DNA of 64,000 bases from Symsagittifera roscoffensis (GCF_963678635.1 NC_087068.1:16743872-16807871); one strand, 5' to 3'; shown: positions 22,452 to 33,506, numbered from the stretch's first letter. Notes: generated by a model not told the origin, from the sequence alone. Numbers and translations are program-made.

Positions 22452-22952
22452 CTGAAAAGATTCGAGGACTGTATAAACACGGAGCCAAAGTTTGCCAGCA
22501 TAGCAAAAAAAAGTGCAACAGGGGGCTTTAAAACTGCAAAAATACAATCATCGGTGAAAAAGCTATGAAAAATGAAAATATTATGAATCATTTGTCTTCC
22601 TAGCTCAGCCAACTGTCGTAGCTGTCTCTAAGAGGTTACAAATTATCCTATGATTAAAAACGGATAAAATATTTCTACTACAAATTACCAATTAAAAAAA
22701 GCGAAAAAAGTTAAGTGACTTAGGGTTTGAAAAAAGAGAAGCCGTATTCTAAAACAGACGCTTGTGTGAGTAAACAATCAATTAAAAAGTAAGTAAATAA
22801 ACTCGGAGAAACGATGGTAGAAATTCAATCAAATGCCAACCCTGCTCTTTGCAATAAAACATATTTTGTAGTTTATCTTTTTTCGCTGGCTTTCTTTCAG
22901 AAGGTTATATTCGAAAGTGTAAAACAGATTTCTTAGCTCATCTGATTCCAAC

Positions 22953-23088
22953 CTTCAATTTGTCTCGTTTTGAGTCCCACATGTAATGCCACAATCATGA
23001 TTCGCTCGTCTTCGGACTGCACGCTCTGGATTCTGTTCATGTCACTGGTTGATGCTACAGACGATACGCTGTTGTTACCGCCCTGGTC
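22953..23088 (-). CDS. DENND2: DENND2-like exon 14: entry to the uDENN domain
   Basis: The acceptor ATATCAG and donor G|GTTGGA bound 136 bases (phase 0 in, 1 out). After a Ser-rich start, SEDERIMIVALHVGL matches the first strand of the upstream DENN (longin-like) region, which precedes the PNFCFPDA block. Confidence 0.75.
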
Positions 23089-23910
23089 CTGATATATAAA
23101 TAGAACATTTTCTCAAAGTTCTCAAAGAAAAAAAATTGTAAATGTTTTTTTTTATAGAAAACTAGCATCCAAGAAACTGCACAGATTGAAATTCTATCGC
23201 CATCATGAGCAATATATTACTTACATGGAAAATTACCTCGTGCAATAGGTGTCGCAAAGAGCAACTTTTGTCTCAATAAAAATGAATATTGATTGAAAAA
23301 GAACTCGCTTCCTCCCATTACAATACCCAATCAACGAACCAAAAAAGAAAACCGTAACTTATTTAAATTACGTCGGAGTTCTAGTTTGTTGGGGAATATC
23401 AATAAATTTTCGCAAAACAAATTGTTGAATCATACCCTTTTAGCAAGACTGCCAATTATAAATTACAAAAAAACATAGAAAAGCAACTTAATTAAAGTTA
23501 AAACCAAAAAAAAATAGATTTGAATAATGTCCAACTTTCAGATGAAAAAATATCACGTTGAAGCGTTTCAACTTTTGCATTCTTTTGTTGACACCCTTTT
23601 GATATAACTAGAGAACACTGGAGCAACAGTAATTTTAAATTGCGTTGGGAAATCTAAATATTCAACTCATTTGAAACAAAAATTCATTTACAATTTTTGC
23701 ACCATTTGAAAATTTGTCAATGGAGAGCACACTTTCCATCTCGTTTAGCAATTGAAAATCAAAGTGGACTTTAAAAAAAAGAGAGACTCAGAAGTCAAAC
23801 CGAGAAAAATCAAATTTGAATGTTAACTACTTTTCAGATTTTCTCTTTAAAAACGAGAAAACATTATCTATATAAAATTCTTCACTGCAATCGTCGAAAA
23901 TTACACTTAA

Positions 23911-24325
23911 AAACATAGCCAACAGACTATTGGAAAAATGTCAAAGAACGCAAGAAAACTTACTTGTTTTCATGTCTCAGCTGTCGACTTTCTATGAAAA
24001 AACTGGATCGCCATAGAGCTCTTTGAATTTCTAGAATAATTTATGGTTAACACTTATGTGATAAAATAAACCCAATTTGAGAAAACTAGATCATTTTTTT
24101 TAATTTTAATTTCGCTGGGAAATCTGATAAAATTCCATTTTTGAATCTAGAAGTCAATCACGTTCATCGTGGCCTTTACACTTTCGCTGTCCGATAGTGC
24201 CGTGAACTGAAATTAAAAAGAAACTGACACTAAGCGCGAAATAAGTAAATTTGAGCCTGAACAAATTTTCCTTAAAAAAAATCATGACATATATAAGAGT
24301 CTTAACTACGTCCATCAACTCCAAC
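23911..24325 (+). repeat. R1 repeat copy
   Basis: Near full length: AAACATAGCCAACAG at the left, then AACCCAATTTGAGAAAACT and CATATATAAGAGTCTTAACT at the right. Same orientation as all other copies. Confidence 0.7.
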
Positions 24326-24344
24326 AAATAGCCAATCAAAGATT

Positions 24345-24780
24345 TTAAAATGTAATGAACGCAAGTAAACAAAAGAAAACTGATTTTCTTGAAAAAATCT
24401 CAAAGTTCGAATTTCAAAGAAAAAAATAGATGCCCTTTAAGCTCTTTGAATTTCTAGAAAAATTTATGACCGGCGCTTTTTTGAAAACATGAACCCAACT
24501 TGAGAAAACTGGATCAATAGGTAAAGTTTCTATTCCGCTGGGAAACCTTAAATTTTAAAAAAAAAATTCCACTTTCGAAACTAGAAATCGTTCACGTTTT
24601 TTCGCGCCATTTCCACGTTCGTATTCGGAGAGTGCTAGTTACGTTTGCAGATGAATTGTAATTGAACTCAAAAAATGCATTATACCTAAGAGCATCAATA
24701 TTTTAAGACTTTTTCCTAAAACAAAAAAAATCAACAAGACCTATATAAGAGTCTTCACAACATTTCATTACTCTTAATAA
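24345..24780 (+). repeat. R1 repeat copy, head to tail with the previous one
   Basis: It runs from TGTAATGAACGCAAG to CATTTCATTACTCTTAA, keeping the inverted TAATGAACG-type ends. It directly follows another R1 copy and stops ~50 bases before DENND2-like exon 13. Confidence 0.7.
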
Positions 24781-24829
24781 ATTTTGAGAGATAGGCATCA
24801 AAATTTCTTTAATGACTATGAAAAAATAC

Positions 24830-25146
24830 CTGATTTAAGGAGAGCGCACTATCTCTCCCAACCGACTGTGAGTCACATGCCGCTTCGTTGTCAAATGCTC
24901 CCGACCGCTGCCGAATACCACCTCGAGTATTCGTCAATTTCCCTTTCTCGAGACTTGCATTCTGAATTCCATCCGGTTCGTCCAGCGAATCAAGATCCTT
25001 GTGATCAACCCTTTCCAGCCCTGAAGTAAATTTAACATTTGCAGGCGATGATGATTTCAATTCTTCCTTGTCAATAAATTCGGCATCGGAGTAGTCGGAT
25101 TTGAAATCACTTGTATCGTCGATATTGATATGGTAAACGTTCAACA
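24830..25146 (-). CDS. DENND2: DENND2-like exon 13 (acceptor ambiguous)
   Basis: The donor CAG|GTATTT at 24830 is clear and ends in phase 0. Two acceptors keep phase with exon 12: GTCACAG, giving a start at 25146 (used here), and ACTTCAG, giving a start at 25020. The longer form adds NVYHINIDDTSDFKSDYSDA and about 20 further residues. The frame is open further upstream to 25240, but a start there would break phase. Confidence 0.6.
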
Positions 25147-25799
25147 CTGTGACCGATCCATAAGTTGATATTCTTTTCCTACGATTTACGCCACATGAAA
25201 ACTTTCTTTTGCTGCAACTTCGCCATTTATTTTTTCCCATGCTGGTTAATAAAATTATGACTAATTATGTCAACTGGTTCATCTGAATTAGGTGCATTGA
25301 GCATGCCAGTACCCTATCAGTTCGACTTTTTCTTGTCATAAAATTTGTTACTGCATAAATTGATGAATATGGTTGTCTTACTTGGTACAAAATCAATAGA
25401 TCAAGCAAACAATGGTCTTGGTAGCTTCTAATAATATATCAACAATCTTTGCGGTTGCTTCAATTACTCTTGCTTGGATAAATCGAAAACCAAGAACAAG
25501 TTCGATCATCTTCACTTTTCACACAAAACAGAATAATTGAAAACATCAGGAAAACATCTGTTGGCATCTATTTATCGAGCATTTTGTAAACTGAATTTTT
25601 TCAAATTCTGAAAAAAGCTTCCCGAGCAATCCCCGGAAAAGTTTCTCCAAATAAGAAATTTTGATTTTTCAAAAAAAAATTCTGCAAAAAACAAAAAAAA
25701 GGCGCGAGCAAACATTGGAGTTAACAAAAATGCCTAGCCCTTTTCAAGTTTAAATTAACTTCCTTCATTTAACAAAATCGCAACGATTTTTCCACTCAC

Positions 25800-25887
25800 C
25801 TTCGCTTGATGTCTCGTTTGCTGAGTCACAATTCAGATCCTCCAAACTCTTCGCCACTCCAAACATATGGTATATCTTGTCACGCAC
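25800..25887 (-). CDS. DENND2: DENND2-like exon 12
   Basis: The acceptor GGCTTTCAG and donor AAG|GTGAGT bound 88 bases (phase 0 in, 1 out). It encodes VRDKIYHMFGVAKSLEDL and a short acidic tail. Confidence 0.75.
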
Positions 25888-26377
25888 CTGAAAGCCACAC
25901 GAGCAACAAATTACACCAACTCAAAAGGCAGGAGTAAACTCAACTAGCTAACATTCACAAATCACAATAGAATAAGCGCAGAGATAATGTTCATTTTGTT
26001 CATGGATTCGCAAATAGAGATCAGGAACAAACATAAGTAAAATTTAGAGCCAAAATACACATGAAACTGTGTGCCTCTTGGTCAAAAGGACCACTTGGCA
26101 ATCATATTCATAGCAAGCTAACATAATATAAAATCCCAATCACGAAAAAAGAAAAATTGTAGTTTCTGTTTCGAGTTTATAATTTTGGAGAAGGATATTC
26201 CATAAGATCCTAGAGTTTTTGTAACCTAAGATCCCATAGCTTAAAACTGGCATGGTTGAAACTAGCAGATCCCATAGCTTGAAATGAGTACATGTATCCG
26301 TCCATTTCCATTTATCCTTGAATGAAAATTGGATCTACCATTTTATAAATGAAAACAGAAATTATAACAACTCTCAC

Positions 26378-26663
26378 CCGTTCGTCTAACGAAGAATTGA
26401 GTCGGTCTGAGGAATCTGAAGTGCCAGCTGAGTTCAGACTCTCTGCGTCTAACTTCCCTTCAATCGCCTCTTTTCCCATCACTCTATTGGGTAAAATCTG
26501 GATTCTATTCACCATCTGTTGATATTTGTTCATCATCTGCCCTTGTCTTGATTGGGATGTTAAGACACTTGAGTTTGGTCTCGAGGCACTTGTGGTGTCT
26601 TTTGTTAGCGGATGGAAGACTAGGTTTTGATTCAGATTCGCACCCACGGCTTTCGCGTTCGAA
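26378..26663 (-). CDS. DENND2: DENND2-like exon 11
   Basis: The acceptor TTGTTTCAG and donor CGG|GTGAGA bound 286 bases (phase 1 in, 0 out). The product is Ser/Asn/Gln-rich with an ordered-looking middle (QQMVNRIQILPNRVMGKEA). Confidence 0.75.
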
Positions 26664-26884
26664 CTGAAACAAACACGAATTTGTTGGATTAGTAGTCATA
26701 AACCCGATTATTAACCAATGTGTAGTTTCAAAATGATAGCAGTGAAACACGAACTAGTTCAATGGTCTAAAAAAAGTTCAGCCAAGTGTATTTTGTGGCA
26801 CCGGATCTTAGCTTCTTTACTGCTTTGAACGTACTTACGATATGATCTAGGCAGCTTATGCATAATTAAATAGCCTAGTTATAC

Positions 26885-26970
26885 AATTTCATCTCATTGT
26901 CAAAAAAACTTAAGAAGGATAAATTTAAACAGCTCTTACTAATTAAGTTTTTTGACAATGAGATGAAATT
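26885..26970. repeat. Near-perfect 28-bp inverted repeat
   Basis: AATTTCATCTCATTGTC plus an A-run and CTTAA (26885-26913) is mirrored by TTAAGTTTTTTGACAATGAG and its continuation (26943-26970), with one A/T length difference. The loop is 29 bases. A second nested pair (GAAGGATAAATTT and AAATTTATCCTTC) overlaps it, so two foldings compete. Confidence 0.85.
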
Positions 26971-27010
26971 TATCCTTCATAAGTAGTAACCGAAACTTAC
27001 AAAACTAAAA

Positions 27011-27478
27011 TATAGCCAACTGACAGTTGGAAGAGCAATGAACGCAAGGAAACTGAAAAAAATCGTGTCTTGTTTTTTAAAAACCTTCAACTTACGAATT
27101 TTTGAAGAAAAAAAAATAGATAGCCTTAAAGCTCTCTGAATTTGTAGAACTATTTATGATGGACACTTTTCGTAAAAATTAACCCAATTTGAGAAAACTG
27201 GATCAATAGGTAAATTTAATATTTCGCTAGGAAATCTGATAACTAATTTCCATTTTCGAAATAAGAAGTAGATCACGTTTTTCGTGACATTTTCACTTTT
27301 GCCGGTCGATAGTCGAGATTTCCTTCCTTTGAACAATAGAAATGCATTGAAACTTAAAAAAATCACAAGTTAAACCGCGAAAAATCAAAATTAAGCGTAT
27401 ACAAACTTTAAGACTTTTTCCTGAAAAAAAATCATCAAGACCTATTTAACGTTAGATACTACGTTCATTACTCTTAAA
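27011..27478 (+). repeat. R1 repeat copy, well preserved
   Basis: The left end has the palindrome CCAACTGACAGTTGG followed by GCAATGAACGCAAGG. The right end is CTACGTTCATTACTCTTAA. The minus strand keeps an open frame over much of its length (27154-27366) with the phrase IRFPSEILNLPIDPVFSN, which recurs in other R1 copies. Confidence 0.75.
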
Positions 27479-27606
27479 AAAGCAATTATCTAAAGCAGCT
27501 GGTATTTCAGCTTTTAAAATTCAACCTAGATTATCGTCTAAATTTAGTACATATGCTGATTGCTGAAAAAAGACACATTTAAAAAAGTCACGATCGGGGT
27601 TCGAAC

Positions 27607-27829
27607 CTGGACGTAGATGTTGACGGCGTCATGCCTGCTTTCGTGTGATTGTTCGACGAGGAAGTATTCGATATCTGGTCCACACTCTTATGCAATCGTT
27701 TGATTCTTCTCTTCAACCTCACTAATTCCCTCTTCTCCAAATTAGTTCCTGGCTTCTGTTCCCTACACGAGATAGATCGACCCACATTTGGGAACTTCTG
27801 TTGCTGGATCTGTTCAACAGACAAAACAC
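27607..27829 (-). CDS. DENND2: DENND2-like exon 10 (after the gap)
   Basis: The acceptor GTAAGCAG and donor AG|GTTCGA bound 223 bases (phase 2 in, 2 out). The core is a basic helix (KRELVRLKRRIKRLHKSVDQ). There is no in-frame ATG until near its end, so it needs an upstream exon ending with one base. Confidence 0.7.
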
Positions 27830-28061
27830 CTGCTTACAATTTCAAAGATAAGCACATGTGGCGCAAATTGTTTCGGAATTAATGGGTAAAATATAGCTCG
27901 ATAAAGTGCACGTGACTCAAAGAACCGAATCGCGATTGTACCATGACCCAATATTACTATCACTCGAGCTTTCCTTTCAATATTTTACTATCATATTGTC
28001 ATTTTTAATTCTACCAACTTTGAGCTTTGGAGCTATTTTATTGCACCATTCAATTGCCGCT

Positions 28062-28153
28062 GCAGTCAAGTGGTAAACCTTCGCACTTAGCCTAGAGGGA
28101 ACGTCGTCGCTTTGGCATCGTTAAGCCGGGGTTCGAATTCCGGCCGGACCTTG
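28062..28153 (+). mobile_element. tRNA-like SINE head, plus strand
   Basis: A-box-like CAGTCAAGTGGTAAACC and the strong B box GGGTTCGAATTCC lie ~65 bases apart. Only the T-arm side folds well, since the acceptor ends do not pair. It is therefore a tRNA-derived module rather than a working tRNA gene. Unlike the others it is on the plus strand; an R2-type end follows at about 28318-28370. Confidence 0.5.
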
Positions 28154-28749
28154 TTTTTTTCGGAAGGTATAAACATGAATTTTTTTCCGCTTAAAATTGA
28201 ATAGTCGGACTTTCAATTATCTGCTGAAGTTTTCGGGTGGTACTTTTTAGTGGAATCATTTTTTTCGGCTCAACTGGTTTCTGCTCAAGTAAGTAAGAAA
28301 ACTTGTTCAAGGAAAAAAGACTAGTTCCCGATAACAAAACATTTGCTTTCGCAAGTTTAATAAGTAACTAGTTCAATCTGACTCCAATCAACGCTTTGAA
28401 CTTTGATGTAATGCGCTAAAGTGTTCAAAGTGTTTCGAAAAAAAACTTGACAAGACAGAACCCACTGTTGAAGGATAAACAACCAATGAAATAAAAGAAT
28501 GTTCACCATTGAATTTTTTCAACTCAAATCATCATTGAATGTACGTTCATCATTGAATGTACCCAAAAATTACATCCATATTAGCTGGACAAAAACAATA
28601 TGGAAATTTTTTAAAAGAAAACAAACAATTAAAAGATGAAGAACTAGAAAAACTAAACGAGATATGGAAAATAGCTAAAAAGTTTTAAGATGACTTTTTA
28701 AATTAACTAGCAAGCTCGTTTCCAGTAGATAATCAGCACGCAAACAAAA

Positions 28750-29470
28750 TAGTTGTTCTGATCAAGCTATTCAAGCAAAGAAACTTCAAACAATTTCAAG
28801 TTAAGCCATTTCTTAAACCGGTTTAAAAATTTTAGTTTCATAGGACAAATCGGTTAAATGGTAAATTTTTCAGAGCAAGCTTATCCAGCTACGAAACTTT
28901 GAAGATTTCAAGTTAAATTCATGAAGGCGAAAAATTCATGTTTTTCTAAGCAAGCTATGAAACTTTGAAATAAATTTCATGTTATTTCATAGACTGAATC
29001 GGTTCGCCTTAAGTTCAAGTTTTCTAAGCAAGCTATTCTAGCTATTTATCTTAAGAACGAAGCAAATCGGATGGCAAAAATTTCAACTTTCTCTATGGTA
29101 GCCAATCAAGCTATGAAACTTTGAAACATTTCTAAATACTTCATAGCGCTGATCGATCCGCGAAAAATCTAATTTTTCTCAAGCAAACCATTCAAGCTAT
29201 GAAACTTTGAAATAATTCAAGCTTTTTCAGACCACAACATTTCGCCCAAACTGTAGTTTTTCTAAGTAAGCTATTCAAGCTATGAAACTTTAAAATACTT
29301 CAAGCCGTTTCTTAGACCGAATGTTTTTATGCAGTTTAAAGTTTTTGTTTGCAAGCTTTTCAAGCAAACAAACTTTGAACAACTTCAGGTTGTTTAATAG
29401 AGCGAATCAGTTGGCAAAACATAAAATATTCTAGATAAGCTATTCAAATTATGAAACTTTTATTTATTCT
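28750..29470. repeat. Minisatellite, ~80 bp unit, about nine copies
   Basis: AGCAAGCTATTCAAGCTATG followed by AAACTTTGAAA-type text recurs near 28757, 28870, 28950, 29030, 29107, 29185, 29266, 29353 and 29437. The second half has GACCGAATCGGTT-type text. Units are diverged in sequence but regular in length (77-115 bases). Confidence 0.8.
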
Positions 29471-29869
29471 AAGCATGGCGGTTGCTGTTTTTAGTTGATT
29501 AGTTTCAGACTGAAATGAACCTGTAAACACATTTTTTCAGGAAAAAAGTGGGCAGTGACTGCCTAGCATTGAAGCTGAATTGAGTTCAACTAGTTTAAAG
29601 AGTTCTGTGCTTTGTTCAAAAAGAATTCTAGAATATTCCAGAATTTAAAATGATTTAAGTTCTTATAGAAACTCAGCCACTTAAACATTGAGCTCTATGG
29701 TTGCCCTGAATGATTCTTTAAAGTTCTATCCAAGCTTCCTTAAACATTGTGCTCGTTAGAGAAGTTAAAACAATGCTTCCATAGGTCATAAAGACTTTCA
29801 TTCAACATAAAAGATAACTCCTTCAAAAGTTGAAAATTTTATATTTTTTTCATTGCAATTCAAGCTTGC

Positions 29870-30090
29870 TGAACTGCAGCCTATCAGTTAAAACTGTTAT
29901 CGACCTTTGAACCAATGACTCTCTGGGAATCGAACTCCTGGCCTTTGTATCTCCAATCAGCACGTTACCTCGACACTAACAACGTAGCTTTCTGAAATCT
30001 ATTGGGGTTTTATTATAGAAGGTCAGTTTCTGACGATTTGTTTCAAATTATTTGATGGAATAAGTCTAGTTCCCGATTACAAGTAATAAA
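29870..30090. mobile_element. R2 fragment with tRNA-like module
   Basis: The minus strand has the A box TTAGTGTCGAGGTAACG and B box GAGTTCGATTCCC (about 29925-29990). The R2 3' phrase AAGTCTAGTTCCCGATTAC ends it near 30085. A second tRNA-like stretch on the minus strand lies at about 30287-30350. Confidence 0.5.
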
Positions 30091-31795
30091 AAGTCCAAAT
30101 TAGAGTTGGCAATGAGATTAAGACATTTATCCACAAAGAAAATGACCAACATAGCTGTTCAGCTCTTCAGAGAACCGCTGTTGTGCCCCTAGCTGAGATA
30201 TACATGCACTTTCTTCGCTATTTTTCTGGGCTGGGTTATATTATCTCACCCTCAAGGAACGAACACGGATCATACATAGTGGACCTCGAATACCTGACCT
30301 TTCTATTAAGAGGCGGAGACCTAACTACTTCAACACCGCTCCACTGCCGTTTTCATTGAAAAAAATTGACCGGTATGAAAAGCTTCGCTACAATATATTT
30401 TTTTAGTTCCGGGGACAAAAAATGCCGAACACACGAAGTAAATTTTTGTTCAGAGTCATAAAGAAACTGAAAATATCAACAAGACTGCTCGTATCAGGGC
30501 GAAGCCCTGAATCTTCCGACTGCCTTTTAAGGTTTATTGAGCAGCAGTAATACATAAAAAAAGTAAATGAAATGAAATGAAATTTTTTTCTAAAATTTGA
30601 AATTTTTTATGAAAATCATCCCCCCACACGCCATATAAAGTACAAAAAGATAAATTTCGTTCCTTGTAACAAATCAATTATGGCAAATAAGCTTCGTTCA
30701 ACCAATTTGGAACGATTTATGAGACGGATTAAATCTCCGCTTACGCGTTAATAGCGCGAATTATATTGCGCGTTAATTGTCCCAAATTGGTCAAAATGGC
30801 AATCTTTAAACCCTCATAACTTTACGAAAAATGATCACAGGTGGAATATCTTTTCAAATTTGAGCTCAAGACAACAATACCTTTTGAATGATATAAAAAA
30901 ATTCGGTCAAAAATGGCTAGTTAAAAAGTCGAAATTTGTCTGAAGAAAAAAAACCCACCCCGAGCACAAATATTCCGTTACTTTCGTATCGAAAGTCGGA
31001 ACAATAATAACTAATTTCCTGGAAAATTTGAATTTAATTGAATCTTGATCTCCTATTCCCTCAATAATATTGAGTTTTCATACAGTTGTGGAACATGGCT
31101 CTCGATACTTTTTTATTTAACCTTAAGCGCGGTCAATTTTTCCTTCTAGAATAATCTGTTTCGTGACGTGTTCAGTCCGAGCGAAGGTAGTCCGACGCAA
31201 GCTGGATTCACTACAAATCTCCACATATATTACAATAAATCGATATCTATCAATACTTACGAAAATATTTCAATCACCGACCATAATTGGACTGTGAGTA
31301 ACGCAAACAGATAAATACAAAAAAAAACGAAAGTGCTATTCACAATCACAATTCGCAGTTTAATTTTTCTTTCACTATGATTAATTTAGTCGAACTTTCA
31401 CCCAGTTTTTCATAAATCGGATTGCAATACTGGCCCATGATTTGTCAACATACAGTGAAAACCAAATAGTAAAAACAAACTGTTCAATTAAACGCGATAA
31501 GAGATCTGACCGCACGTTTAACAAAACTCAATTAAAATCAGCAGCAAATTTTATATCATTAAGTCAACAGCAGAAACCAAAAATAAAGTAAATATAACAA
31601 TTGAATGGTTAAAATTTAGTAACGCATATGAAATTTCGAGAACAGCTTCAATTAACTGACGCAGCTGATTATCGATTATATATTTTCTTGTGAATTCGCT
31701 ACAGACAAAACAATTCAGCAAAACCTCAGGATTCGAACTAAACTAATAAGTTTGATTGCGAAAAACATTCCCAGACAAAATGTTTAGTTATATAT
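30091..31795. other. Intronic stretch without a placed exon
   Basis: It contains a tRNA-like module (30287-30350), the perfect hairpin CAGGGCGAAGCCCTG (about 30496), a weak inverted pair ACCAATTTGG/CCAAATTGGT (about 30698 and 30783) and GCGCG-rich text between them. One strong minus-strand donor (C|GTAAGTATTG at about 31259) follows an acceptor, ACTCACAG, 31 bases upstream. The frame that would fit the missing DENND2-like exon has a stop there. Confidence 0.45.
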
Positions 31796-31800
31796 AAAAA

Positions 31801-32131
31801 GTAGCAAAAAGTTGGAACAGACAGAAATAATTTTAAAAAACCATGTGCCAACTTCGAGCATTTTTTGCATATCAACTCATGTTTTAAGGTGACCTTGAGT
31901 CATAATTTGTCTGAAAAATTAGCTTTTGCATTAGCTTTTCTGAAATAGGTCATTGGCTAATTAAAAAGAGCAATTGTTACATTAAGGCAGATTTTTGCGA
32001 GCAATTTTGTTTTTCAGACAACCTTGAGATCACAAATTTGAACTGAAAAATTAGGTTTTGCATGCAAAATTTTTTCAAATGGGTCAATTGCTCTTTTCAA
32101 TTATATTTGTCTGTCCAATTTTTTTGCTATA
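31801..32131. mobile_element. Tc1/mariner-type MITE
   Basis: The left end GTAGCAAAAAGTTGGAACAG is mirrored on the right by CTGTCCAATTTTTTTGCTA. The arms also share AGAGCAATT phrases. No coding capacity. It shares its right TA site with the next element. Confidence 0.65.
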
Positions 32132-32133
32132 AT

Positions 32134-32694
32134 TAGTAGCAAAAAGTTCGGACAGACAGAATTAATTAAAATGAGCAATCAGTGCTTTTCGACGCTTTTT
32201 TGCATGCAAAATCTGAAGCCCAGCAACCTTGAATTTTTTGTCAGACCAAATTCAAAATGCGAGATTGTCGATTATTCGATGATTATGCTAGCCTTATTTT
32301 TAAATAATGCGATGAACATCCAGATTTTACTATGGAACAGTTAGCAAAATTAGGTAAAAAATCGAAATCTAGAGTTATTTTCAACTGCAAAAAAAAACAG
32401 ATTAGGCCGCGCAAAAAAATTAAACGGAAACGGAAGTTACGATGATCATATTATTCAATATTTGGAAACTAATCGCAGAAAAACATTAGCCACCCTGAGC
32501 AATAATTTTCCTGTTTCAAGGTTTTTTTATTCGACGCTTCGGATGCAATTGGCCGCCGATGTTATAGGTTTTGAGCGAAACTCTGCTTTATGAACTTTCG
32601 ACGTTATGTTTATTTCAGTTTTAATTTCCGATGATTTCTAGACAGTTGCTCTTTTTAATTAATTCTGTCTGTCCGAACTTTATGCAACTCTCTA
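32134..32694 (+). mobile_element. Tc1/mariner deletion derivative
   Basis: The terminal inverted repeats are ~44 bp: left GTAGCAAAAAGTTCGGACAG and onward to AGAATTAATTAAAA, right the reverse complement ending at CAACTCTCTA. Both ends abut TA, the target of this superfamily. At ~560 bp it is under half the length of a full element. It keeps only part of the transposase DNA-binding region. Confidence 0.75.
32399..32593 (+). pseudogene. Transposase DNA-binding remnant (Tc1/mariner)
   Basis: 64 codons read RLGRAKKLN, then IIQYLETNRRKTLATLSNNF and PVSRFF. This is the second helix-turn-helix of Tc1-type transposases, where GRP/GRA-KKL links the two DNA-binding halves. A TGA follows before any DDE catalytic region. 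The first half lies just upstream (MEQLAKLGKKSKSRV, 32331 on) in a different frame. It is a plain dead DNA transposon. Confidence 0.65.
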
Positions 32695-32699
32695 TACTA

Positions 32700-32912
32700 A
32701 TTATAGAGATGTGCAAAAAATTGGAGCAGACTAAAGAGCAGACTAAATTAATTAAAAAGAGCATTTGACCTATTTTTCTACATGCAAAAGCTAATTTTTC
32801 AGACAACTGAAAACTTTTTAAAAACTAACTTTTGCTGCAAAATGTACTCAAAATCGGCAGATTGCTCTTTTTTTATTAGTTATGCATGTTACAACTTGTT
32901 GCTACTAATTGT
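32700..32912. mobile_element. Tc1/mariner-type MITE fragment
   Basis: The same family ends appear, diverged: TGTGCAAAAAATTGGAGCAG at the left and TTGTTGCTACTAATTG at the right. Another fragment with AAAAAGAGCAATCTGCC and a right end CTTTTTGCTACTAC follows at about 32955-33235. The elements lie end to end on shared TA sites. Confidence 0.55.
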
Positions 32913-33506
32913 AGCGGAGGAAGGATCTACAGAGAATTTCTAAAATTTGGAATACACAATTAAATAAAAAGAGCAATCTGCCATCTAACAAATTGAGCAT
33001 GCAATTTTCAAGTGACCTTGAGACATAATTTTCACCTTAAAAACTGCCCATTTTCAAAAAGTTGAAACAGACATTATTTAAACACCTTTTTCGGACAATC
33101 TTTGCATGCAGAAGCTATTTTTCTAGACAAACAAGTATGTCAAGTTCACCTGAAAACTGTCCAAGACAACTGGCGGATTGCTTTCTAAATTTAGTGTTAA
33201 TCAATTTTGTCGGTTCTTACTTTTTGCTACTACTAATTAAATAGAGAGTTGCAGACAGAATTAATTAAAAGAGCAAATAGCCTAATTTTAGCTTTTAACA
33301 AAATTATCGGACAAGGTTTTAAATTTTTGAAAAAGTTCTGACAATGCAATGGCGGTAAAACTGCAATCGAATTTTCAAAACTTCATTTGAACGGTCAAAA
33401 AAGCAATGCAAAATGATTGCGATTTTTCGGAGAATTTCAGTTTTGCTTTATTTCAAGAGCACAAATCAAAAAATTTTCTCATTCAATAATGATTTGACAT
33501 GCAATA

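Noticed and set aside
28062-28153. Functional tRNA gene
   Set aside because: A and B boxes are present but the acceptor ends do not pair; better read as a SINE head.
31259-31289. The missing DENND2-like coding exon
   Set aside because: Length fits, but the frame needed contains TGA; kept only as a possible non-coding or poison exon.
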